DNA from: Pseudonocardia sp.
Lineage (GTDB): Bacteria; Actinomycetota; Actinomycetes; Mycobacteriales; Pseudonocardiaceae
Direction: 5' to 3'
Assembly (NCBI GenBank): GCA_030451825.1
Contig: JAKDNL010000013.1
Location: 1-32,162, forward strand
Length of the DNA stretch: 32,162 nt
The notes below the pieces were generated by a model that searched no databases, had not been told where the DNA came from, and was given only the letters and a program-made list of their open reading frames with translations. The position numbers were made by a program, and so were the translations under genes. This document shows positions 26,296-32,162 of the stretch, piece by piece (the stretch's first letter is position 1; each line of letters opens with the position of its first letter).

Positions 26296-26489
26296 GAATC
26301 GCCGGCGCGCCGGGAGGCGTAGAGGTCAGCGAGAAAGTCGGCATACTCGCCGTCCGACTCGAACGGATCGTACTCTGGGGCGAGGTCGTCGAGTGAGGTG
26401 AACGGCTTCGCCCCGGAGCGTCGCACCAGTTCCTCGGTGGAGACGAAGTCGGACCCTTGTCCGGCCGGCTGTTCGGGGGTCGTGGTCAT
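26292..26489 (-). CDS. vapB: Antitoxin partner of the PIN toxin
   Basis: Small acidic protein of 65 aa, starting MTTTPEQPAG and including STEELVRRSGAKPFTSLDDLAPEYDPFESDGEYADFLADLYASRRAG. No clear AbrB or ribbon-helix-helix fold is visible. It resembles the short acidic antitoxins found with actinobacterial PIN toxins, where the C-terminal helix blocks the active site. ATG 26489 follows GGAGGTGGCCG, which favours it over the start 13 codons upstream. The family name rests on its coupling to the toxin. Confidence 0.75.
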   Translation of the reverse strand: MTTTPEQPAGQGSDFVSTEELVRRSGAKPFTSLDDLAPEYDPFESDGEYADFLADLYASRRAGDS

Positions 26490-26565
26490 CGGCCACCTCC
26501 GTTCTTCGACTCCATCGTCGCATGTCACGGCGACGAATCTGTGGAGCCGCGCCGCCGTCCCGGCC

Positions 26566-27750
26566 TCAGTACGACGCCGGGAGTCCCAGGCTCCGCTGGG
26601 CCACGAAGTTGAGCACCATCTCCCGGCTCACCGGCGCGGTCTTGAGCATCCGCGCCACGAACCACAGGTCGGCCAGCCCGTACTCCAGCGCCATCCCGTT
26701 GCCGCCGTGGGTCTGCATGGCCTGGTCCAGTGCCTTCAATGACGAGTCGGCCGCGGCGAACTTCGCGATGTTCGACGCCTCGGCCGCGTCGGCGCCGTCG
26801 TCGAACAGCTCCGCGGCGCGGAACGCCATCAGCCGGGAGAGCTGCGTGCCGATGTAGGACTCGGCGAGCGGGTGCGCGACGCCCTGGTGCGCGCCGATCG
26901 GGACGCCCTTCCAGACCCGGCGCTCGGTCGCGTACCGGGATGCCTTGTCCAGCGCGTAACGGGCGATGCCGTTGCTGATGCAGGCCGCAGTGATCCGCTC
27001 CGGGTTCAGCCCGGAGAACACCTGGCGCAGGCCCTTGCCCACCTCGCCGATCAGCGCCTCGGGCCCGACCGCGACGTCGTCGAAGAACACCGTGAACTGG
27101 TGCTCGGGCTGCTGCAACGCGGCCTCGATGTGCTGGAACGTCAGCCCGGGGGAGTCGGTGGGAACCACGAACAGCGACAGCGGGTGGCGTCCGCTCGGAT
27201 CGACATCCGGCATCCGGGTCACGACGAGCACGGCGTCGGCCTCGTCGATCCCGGACGTCCAGTACTTGGTCCCGGAGATCTGCCAGCCGCCCGGCCCGTC
27301 GTCCCCGCCGTCGGGACGGGCCGTCGTGGTGATCTCGTGGCTGTTCGAACCGGCGTCCGGCTCGGTGATCGCGAACGCCATCTTCAGCGAGCCGTCGGCG
27401 ATGCCGGGCAGCCAGCGCGACTTGAGCTCGTGGCTGCCGTGCGCGTCGATGATCGTGCCGCAGATGGCGGGGGAGATCACCATCATCAGCAGCGGGCAGC
27501 CCTGGGTGGAGGCCTCCTCGACGACGACGGCGAGGTCGGACATGGTGCCGCCGCCCCCGCCGTACTCCTCCGACAGGTGCACCCCCAGGAACCCGGCGTC
27601 GCCGAGGTCGGACCACAGCTCGGTCGGCTCCACATGCTGCTTCGAGCACCGCATGAAGTAGTCGTGGCCGTACCTGCCGACCAGCTTGCCCACGGACTCG
27701 CGCAGCGCGGCGCGCTCCGGGGTGTCGGCGACGATCGACGAGCTGTTCAT
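26566..27750 (-). CDS. Acyl-CoA dehydrogenase
   Basis: FAD-dependent acyl-CoA dehydrogenase of 394 aa. Features in order are an N-terminal helical domain and LSEEYGGGGG. FAITEPDAGSNSHEI and WQISGTKYWTSGIDEADAVLVV form the FAD/substrate beta domain. The C-terminal helical end is QTHGGNGMALEYGLADLWFVARMLKTAPVSREMVLNFVAQRSLGLP. It introduces a double bond next to the thioester, passing electrons to ETF. ATG 27750 follows AAGGAG; a longer frame upstream is not supported. It lies 19 bp after the fused crotonase gene and probably shares an operon with it and the SDR. Substrate unknown. Confidence 0.92.
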   Translation of the reverse strand: MNSSSIVADTPERAALRESVGKLVGRYGHDYFMRCSKQHVEPTELWSDLGDAGFLGVHLSEEYGGGGGTMSDLAVVVEEASTQGCPLLMMVISPAICGTIIDAHGSHELKSRWLPGIADGSLKMAFAITEPDAGSNSHEITTTARPDGGDDGPGGWQISGTKYWTSGIDEADAVLVVTRMPDVDPSGRHPLSLFVVPTDSPGLTFQHIEAALQQPEHQFTVFFDDVAVGPEALIGEVGKGLRQVFSGLNPERITAACISNGIARYALDKASRYATERRVWKGVPIGAHQGVAHPLAESYIGTQLSRLMAFRAAELFDDGADAAEASNIAKFAAADSSLKALDQAMQTHGGNGMALEYGLADLWFVARMLKTAPVSREMVLNFVAQRSLGLPASY

Positions 27751-27769
27751 CTTCGGACTCCTTGACGGG

Positions 27770-28963
27770 TCAGCGGCCGGTGAAGCGGGGACGGCGGCGC
27801 TCGGCGAACGCGGTGATGCCCTCGGCGGCGTCGCCGGTGGCCGCGACGTCGACGATCGCGTTCCTCTCCGCGTGCAGCTGATCACCGAGCGGGGTCTCGT
27901 AGCTGCGGCGCAGCAACCGGCGCATGCCACCGAACGCCCGGGTCGGGCCGGCCGCGAGCCCCGCGGCGACGGTCTCGGCCTCGGCGTCCACGTCGTCGGC
28001 GGGCACGACGCGGTTCACCAGGCCCCACTGGCACGCCTCGTCCGCGGTGAGGCGGCGGTTGAGCAGGAACATCTCCTGCGCGCGGCGCATGCCGACCAGC
28101 CGCGGCAGGTACCAGGTGGTGCCGCCGTCCGCGGTGAGCCCGATCCGCCCGTACCCGACGGCGAACACGGCGTCGGTCGCGGCGATGGCGTAGTCGGCCG
28201 TGCAGACCAGGCCCAGCCCGCCGCCGGCGGCCGCACCCCGCACCCCGACGACGAGCGGCGCGTCGATCTCGGCCAGCCGTTCGAGTGCCTGGTGGTAGTC
28301 GTCGATCATCCGGCGCAGCAGCGGCGGCAGCTCGGCGTCCTCGAGGCCGGAGAACAGGTCGATGTCGCCGCCGGTGGTGAGCATCGGGCCGTTGCCGCGC
28401 AGCAGCACCACCCGCACGGAGGAGTCCTCGGCGATCCGGGTGGCGGCCTCGCGCAGGTCGCGGGCCATCGCGACGTCGATCGCGTTGCCGTGCTCGGGAC
28501 GGTTGAGTCGGACGTCCGCGACGCCGTCGGTCACCCGCAGCGTCAGCGTCGTGAACGGCGACGCGGCGTCGCGCCAGCGGGCGGTGTCGGTGTACTGCTC
28601 GAGGTGGGTGAACCGGCCGTCCCCGACCGTGAACAGGTGCGCGAACGCGGCGTCCAGCGCCGTGCCGCCACCGCGTCCGGCGCCGGAGTAGTGGCCGGTG
28701 ACCAGCAGTCGCCCGTCGGCCAGCTCGAGGAACCGTTGCGGCACCGCGCGGGCCCGGAAGCCGCGACCGATCGCACCCCAGCCGTCGCGGCACATCGCCT
28801 CGGCACCCTCGTGCGTCCCGCCGCCGTCCGGCATCCCGTCGGCCAGCACGCCGACGAACGCTGGGTCGAGCAGCGCGTCCAGTGCCGCCGCGTCGCCGTC
28901 GGCGAGCGCGTCGTAGAGCCGCCGGGCCAGCTCGGCGGGAGCGGCGGTGACGGTTCCGTCCAC
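27770..28963 (-). CDS. SnoaL/NTF2-like domain fused to a crotonase
   Basis: Two-domain protein of 397 aa. Residues about 8-132 (LARRLYDALADGDAAALDALLDPAFVGVLADG, ending GRFTHLEQYTDTARWRDA) are a SnoaL/ketosteroid-isomerase-type cone domain. Residues about 137-397 are a full enoyl-CoA hydratase/isomerase, with oxyanion segments GNGPMLTTGGDIDLF and VRGAAAGGGLGLVCTADYAIA. Its D279 (IGLTADGGTTWYLP) is in the position used by isomerase-type crotonases. The normal crotonase is about 260 aa, so the N-terminal domain is an addition that may bind or isomerise the same ligand. GTG 28963 follows AGGAGGT, so the fusion is the translated form and not a frame artefact. Confidence 0.88.
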   Translation of the reverse strand: MDGTVTAAPAELARRLYDALADGDAAALDALLDPAFVGVLADGMPDGGGTHEGAEAMCRDGWGAIGRGFRARAVPQRFLELADGRLLVTGHYSGAGRGGGTALDAAFAHLFTVGDGRFTHLEQYTDTARWRDAASPFTTLTLRVTDGVADVRLNRPEHGNAIDVAMARDLREAATRIAEDSSVRVVLLRGNGPMLTTGGDIDLFSGLEDAELPPLLRRMIDDYHQALERLAEIDAPLVVGVRGAAAGGGLGLVCTADYAIAATDAVFAVGYGRIGLTADGGTTWYLPRLVGMRRAQEMFLLNRRLTADEACQWGLVNRVVPADDVDAEAETVAAGLAAGPTRAFGGMRRLLRRSYETPLGDQLHAERNAIVDVAATGDAAEGITAFAERRRPRFTGR

Positions 28964-28984
28964 GGTGGCACCTCCTGATAATTT

Positions 28985-29020
28985 CTAATCAAGAGTAGAC
29001 ACGGCGCGACGCGAGCGTCA
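28985..29020 (-). promoter_or_regulatory. Promoter and CTAATC-type operator of the crotonase-fusion gene
   Basis: CTAATC-AA-GAGTAG (28985-28998) matches the CTAATC-TC-GATTAG site upstream of the acyl-CoA synthetase, with one arm change. On the minus strand a TTGACG near 29020, 18 bases, and a TACTCT within the site form a possible promoter, so a bound regulator would block it. Confidence 0.55.
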
Positions 29021-29029
29021 ACGCGCCGG

Positions 29030-29827
29030 TCACGGCATGGACGAGCCCCCACCGACGGCGACGACCTGGCCGGTGACCTGGCGCGCGGCGATCTCCGAGG
29101 AGACCCAGAGCACGGCGTTACCGACGTCGGTCGGCGTGGTGGGGCGGCGCAGTGCCTGGGTCCTGAGCACCGAGTCGACCTGCTCCCGGGTGAACATCGC
29201 GTCCGCGCCGCGGGCCCACACGCTGCTCGCGCCGACCGTCGCGTCCTCCGGCGGGAGGACCAGTCCGGGTGCGACGACGTTGGACCGGATGCCGTGCCGG
29301 CCGTGCTCGCGGGCGATGGTGCGGGCCAGCGAGATCAGGCCGGCCTTCGTCGAGCCGTAGATGCCCTGACGGATCGCGCCGAACGCGGAGTCGCTGGACA
29401 GGAACACGACCGAGCCGCGTCCGGCCTCGCGCATCGGGCCCAGCGCGGCTTGCGTGCAGTCGATCGCGGCGAACAGGTTGACCCCGATCGTCTTCTCCCA
29501 CAGCGCCCGGTCGGTCTGCTCGGCGAACCAGCCCGGCTCGCTCCACCCGGCGTTGTTGACCAGCACGTCGATCCCGCCCCAGGCGTCGACGGCCCGCTCG
29601 GTCACCGCCGTGCCCGCGCCGTCGGCGGTGAGGTCGATCGCCAGGGCGTCCGCGTCGGCGGCACCGAGCTCGCGCAGCTCCGTGGCCACCGCGCCGGCCC
29701 CGTCGCCGTCCACGTCGACGACGAGCACCCGCGCGCCCTCACCGGCGAAGCAGTGCGCGATCCCACGCCCGATGTTCGCGCCGCCTCCGGTCACGACCAC
29801 CCGCGCGCCGGCATGTCCGAGATCCAT
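29030..29827 (-). CDS. Short-chain dehydrogenase/reductase
   Basis: Classical SDR of 265 aa. TGGGANIGRG (13-22) is the NAD(P) glycine motif, D38 at the end of strand 2 (LVVDVD) favours NAD(H), and NNAG is at 91-94. Catalytic residues are Ser144/145 (FLSSDSAFG), Tyr157 and Lys161 (YGSTK). It oxidises a hydroxyl group, either a cis-dihydrodiol from the neighbouring Rieske oxygenase or a 3-hydroxyacyl-CoA. ATG 29827 follows GGAGGGAG. It is divergent from the Rieske operon 105 bp away and upstream of the crotonase fusion. Confidence 0.92.
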   Translation of the reverse strand: MDLGHAGARVVVTGGGANIGRGIAHCFAGEGARVLVVDVDGDGAGAVATELRELGAADADALAIDLTADGAGTAVTERAVDAWGGIDVLVNNAGWSEPGWFAEQTDRALWEKTIGVNLFAAIDCTQAALGPMREAGRGSVVFLSSDSAFGAIRQGIYGSTKAGLISLARTIAREHGRHGIRSNVVAPGLVLPPEDATVGASSVWARGADAMFTREQVDSVLRTQALRRPTTPTDVGNAVLWVSSEIAARQVTGQVVAVGGGSSMP

Positions 29828-29890
29828 GGAGCTCCCTCCGATCGCTCCCACGGAGGGAGCCGGCTTGCGATCGCCCGTTCCGTGCAGGAT

Positions 29891-29908
29891 GATTTTAATC
29901 TAGTTTCG
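29891..29908. promoter_or_regulatory. AT-rich site in the SDR/Rieske divergent gap
   Basis: GATTTTAATCTAGTTTCG is strongly AT-rich for this genome and contains TTAATC-TA-GTTTCG, a partial match to the CTAATC-nn-GATTAG sites elsewhere in the locus. It lies 25 bases before the Rieske alpha start. Symmetry is weak, so assignment to the same regulator is tentative. Confidence 0.4.
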
Positions 29909-29932
29909 AGAACGTGGTCGAGGGGAGTCGGC

Positions 29933-31249
29933 GTGGCACTGGCCGAAATGCCGGGACGGACGTCGGGGACGGCGATCCCGTACGACCGGCTGATCGAACC
30001 GGAGCGGGTGCACGGCTCGCTCTACACCTCACCGGAGATCTTCGCCGACGAGCTGGAGCAGATCTGGTACCGCACCTGGGTCTACGTCGGGCACGTCAGC
30101 GAGATCGCGCAGCCGAACGACTACGTGCGCAAGACGATCGGCCCGCAGGACGTCGTCATGACGCGGGGCGCCGACGGCGAGGTGCACCTGCTGCTCAACC
30201 GCTGCGCGCACCGGGCCAACCTGGTCTGCGAGGCGGCGGCGGGCAACTCCAGCTCGTTCCGCTGCCCGTATCACGGCTGGACCTACCGCAATACCGGTGA
30301 CCTGGTCGGATATCCCTTCCCGCAGGGGTACGGCGGCCGCGGGAAGCTCGACGGGCTGGGCCTCGGGCGGGTGCCGCGGGTCGGGGTCTACCAGGGCTTC
30401 GTGTTCGGCAGCTTCGCCGCCGACGGACCGTCGCTGGCCGAGCACCTCGGCGAGGCGGCGGGGGAGCTGGACCGGCTGGTCCGGCTCTCGCCCGAGGGAC
30501 GGGTGGAGATCACCGCGGGGTTCCTCCGGCACCGGGCACGGGCCAACTGGAAGCTGCTGGCCGAGAACGAGACCGACGGCTACCACCCGCAGTTCGTGCA
30601 CCAGTCGATCTTCTCCGTGGCCGAGAGCGGGATCGGGGCGCTCTACGGGGAGAAGTCCACCGCGGTCACCCGCGACCTCGGCGGCGGGCACAGCGAGAAC
30701 GACCTGCGCCCGGAGTTCCGCCGGCTCGGCGCGCCCCTGGGCTGGTTCGGCACCACCGAGAGCAAGGTTCCGGCCTACGCCGCCGCGATGCGGGCCCGGC
30801 ACGGCGACGCCGCCGAGGAGATCATGATCGAGGGCGCCCCGCACGTGATGATCTTCCCGAACCTGTTCATCGCGGAGATCCAGCTGTTCGCGATCCAGCC
30901 GCTGGCCGTGGACCTGACCGTGCAGCACGTGACCGCCATCGGCCTCGCGGGCGCGCCGGAGATGAACACGCGGATGCTGCAGCAGAGCATCGGCTCGGTC
31001 GGCCCGGCCGGGCTGCTGCTCGCCGACGACACCGAGATGTACGAGCGCAACCAGGCCGGCGTCGCGGAGCTGCGACCGGAGTGGCTCGACGTCCGCCGCG
31101 GGATCGGCCGGGAGAGCGTCGACGAGCGCGGCCTGAGGATCGGCGGCGCCACCGACGAGACCGCGATGCGCGGGTTCTGGCGGCACTACCAGCAGCTGAT
31201 GACCACCGACCGGGTCCCGGCCGGAACCGCGGCGGGACCGGCACGATGA
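29933..31249 (+). CDS. Rieske non-haem iron oxygenase, alpha subunit
   Basis: Ring-hydroxylating dioxygenase large subunit of 438 aa. The Rieske 2Fe-2S cluster ligands are C91, H93, C111 and H114 (CAH...CPYHGWTY). The mononuclear iron site lies in ENETDGYHPQFVH, with bridging D215 and ligands H218 and H223. HHHH-type overall architecture and a beta subunit next door point to dihydroxylation of an aromatic ring. The sequence looks nearer to the benzoate/anthranilate type than to naphthalene type, but this is by eye. GTG 29933 follows AGGGGAG. No reductase or ferredoxin gene lies in the window, so electrons must come from a partner downstream or elsewhere. Confidence 0.93.
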   Translation: MALAEMPGRTSGTAIPYDRLIEPERVHGSLYTSPEIFADELEQIWYRTWVYVGHVSEIAQPNDYVRKTIGPQDVVMTRGADGEVHLLLNRCAHRANLVCEAAAGNSSSFRCPYHGWTYRNTGDLVGYPFPQGYGGRGKLDGLGLGRVPRVGVYQGFVFGSFAADGPSLAEHLGEAAGELDRLVRLSPEGRVEITAGFLRHRARANWKLLAENETDGYHPQFVHQSIFSVAESGIGALYGEKSTAVTRDLGGGHSENDLRPEFRRLGAPLGWFGTTESKVPAYAAAMRARHGDAAEEIMIEGAPHVMIFPNLFIAEIQLFAIQPLAVDLTVQHVTAIGLAGAPEMNTRMLQQSIGSVGPAGLLLADDTEMYERNQAGVAELRPEWLDVRRGIGRESVDERGLRIGGATDETAMRGFWRHYQQLMTTDRVPAGTAAGPAR

Positions 31250-31752
31250 CCGGGGTGGTGAACGGGGTGGCGAACGCGACAGTGCCCGACATCCGCCGGA
31301 TCGAGCAGTTCCTCTACCGCGAGGCGCGCCTGGCCGACGAGCACGACTACGACGGCTGGGAGTCGCTCTGGACCGACGACGGCCTGTACTGGGTGCCGGC
31401 CGGCGGCGACGACATCGACCCGACGACCCAGATGTCGATCGTCTACGACAACCGCCGCCGCATCGCGACCCGGATCAAGCAGTTCCACACCGGCAAGCGG
31501 CACACCCAGATCCCGGCGTCCCGGCTGCGCCGCGTGGTGTCCAACGTGGAGGTGCTCGGCACCGAGCGCGGAGAGACGACAGTGGAGGCGAACTTCGTGC
31601 TCGTCGAGTCCCGCGAGCGCGGCACGGAGATCTGGGCCGGGCGCTACACCTACCGGCTGCGCGAGGTCGACGGAGAGCTGCGGATGGCCTACAAGAAGGT
31701 CGCGCTGGTCGACAACGCCCGCGTGATCCCGACGATGTCGTTCCTGATCTGA
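31246..31752 (+). CDS. Rieske dioxygenase, beta subunit
   Basis: Small subunit of 168 aa with the NTF2-like cone fold of aromatic-ring-hydroxylating dioxygenase beta subunits. IRRIEQFLYREARLADEHDYDGWESLWTDDGLYWVPAG is the diagnostic N-terminal stretch and YTYRLREVDGELRMAYKKVALVDNA the C-terminal one. It stabilises the alpha3beta3 hexamer and has no catalytic metal. ATG 31246 overlaps the alpha stop (ATGA), so subunits are made in step. Confidence 0.93.
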   Translation: MTGVVNGVANATVPDIRRIEQFLYREARLADEHDYDGWESLWTDDGLYWVPAGGDDIDPTTQMSIVYDNRRRIATRIKQFHTGKRHTQIPASRLRRVVSNVEVLGTERGETTVEANFVLVESRERGTEIWAGRYTYRLREVDGELRMAYKKVALVDNARVIPTMSFLI

Positions 31753-31988
31753 TGCGGCGGGTGCGGGGCGATCCGGGCAACGGCGTGGTCGGCAACGAGT
31801 TCGCCGAGGTCGCCGTGAGCATCGACGAGGAGGCGAACGGCCCGCGGCTGCGGATCGAGGACCTGCGCAGCGGCCGGGTCCGGTTCCTCGACCCGCTCGA
31901 GCTGGAGACCCTCGTGCACCTGCCCGAGGGCACGCTGCAGTCCCTGCTCGACCCGTCGGCCGACCGCTGGCGGGAGGACCGGGAATGA
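31752..31988 (+). CDS. 78-aa protein in the Rieske operon, role unknown
   Basis: Small acidic protein of 78 aa, containing VVGNEFAEVAVSIDEEANGPRLRIEDLRSGRVRFLDPLELETLVHLPEGTLQSLLDPS. I recall similar short proteins with a NEFAxVxV...RLxI...LDPLxLExL pattern next to actinobacterial Rieske oxygenases. Some are labelled dihydrodiol dehydrogenase, which their size and lack of a nucleotide-binding motif make implausible. It starts at ATG 31752, overlapping the beta stop by one base (TGATG), and its stop overlaps the next ATG by 4 bp. The tight coupling suggests a stoichiometric partner or assembly factor of the oxygenase. Confidence 0.8.
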   Translation: MRRVRGDPGNGVVGNEFAEVAVSIDEEANGPRLRIEDLRSGRVRFLDPLELETLVHLPEGTLQSLLDPSADRWREDRE

Positions 31989-32162
31989 GTGACGACGACC
32001 CGGTGCTCACCACCGTCGACGAGCGGGCAGGCGCCCGCGTCGCGACGGTGCTGCTCAACCGCCCGCAGGCGCGAAACGCCATCACGATCGCGCTGGCCCA
32101 GGGCCTGCACGACGCGCTCGCCGACGCGGCCGGGCGCGCGGACGTGATCGTGATCCGGGGCG
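31985..32162 (+). CDS. Crotonase-family protein, cut by the window end
   Basis: The first 59 residues are visible, including RVATVLLNRPQARNAITIALAQGLHDALADA and DVIVIRG. This is the N-terminal beta-strand and helix of an enoyl-CoA hydratase/isomerase. ATG 31985 overlaps the preceding stop by 4 bp. A CoA-ester enzyme in the same operon as the Rieske oxygenase ties oxygenation to CoA-thioester chemistry. Confidence 0.85.
   Translation, partial: MSDDDPVLTTVDERAGARVATVLLNRPQARNAITIALAQGLHDALADAAGRADVIVIRG

Noticed and set aside
29294-29932. Extended start of the Rieske alpha subunit across the SDR gene
   Set aside because: The region is antisense to a clear SDR gene and the family N-terminus begins near 29933.

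Overview
The window comes from a high-GC actinomycete. Evidence includes pervasive GTG starts, 4-bp ATGA/GTGA gene overlaps, a furA-katG pair, a mycothiol-type cysteine ligase homologue and an actinobacterial style of phenylacetate (paa) cluster. A Pseudonocardiaceae-like host is my guess; no marker in the window fixes the genus.

Layout. (1) 1-2860: an extreme G/C homopolymer hairpin, then katG and furA on the minus strand behind a promoter/operator at the furA start. (2) 2944-8628: a MshC-like cysteine ligase with a GntR/HutC regulator, a YeiH-type membrane protein behind a large inverted-repeat operator, a VOC protein divergent from a stand-alone MetE-type methyltransferase, and a GtrA membrane protein. 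(3) 8616-17685: a phenylacetate catabolic locus. paaABCDE (the ring-epoxidising multicomponent oxygenase) and paaG-paaR lie on the minus strand, and paaZ-paaK on the plus strand. Three similar TetR-type operator palindromes sit at the paaA promoter and in the paaG/paaZ divergent region. PaaK makes phenylacetyl-CoA, PaaABCDE epoxidises it, PaaG isomerises it to the oxepin, and PaaZ opens the ring and oxidises the aldehyde. The later beta-oxidation genes (paaF, paaH, paaJ) are not here. (4) 17685-21000: accessory genes, namely a ribbon-helix-helix protein behind tandem palindromes, a PhnB-like VOC protein, an isocitrate-lyase/PEP-mutase superfamily enzyme, and a CrtI-like FAD oxidoreductase whose 3' end overlaps that enzyme gene.

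(5) 21000-32162: a second catabolic locus of unknown substrate. It holds an intact TetR regulator beside a broken paralogue, two convergent acyl-CoA synthetases, an acyl-CoA dehydrogenase, an unusual SnoaL-like/crotonase fusion and a short-chain dehydrogenase. Divergent from these is a Rieske dioxygenase operon: alpha, beta, a 78-aa protein of unknown role, and a crotonase cut by the window end. A vapBC toxin-antitoxin pair sits inside the locus. Related AT-rich CTAATC-type palindromes overlap or adjoin several of its promoters, which suggests a single TetR regulon. The mixture of a ring-hydroxylating oxygenase with CoA ligases and crotonases suggests a CoA-thioester route for an aromatic or alicyclic acid. 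This locus is the best candidate for an undescribed pathway in the window.

No stretch over 300 bases lacks a gene. The longest gaps are 17686-17955, 6106-6357 and 12526-12756, and all three hold structured sites. No tRNA, rRNA, CRISPR array, insertion sequence or prophage gene was found.
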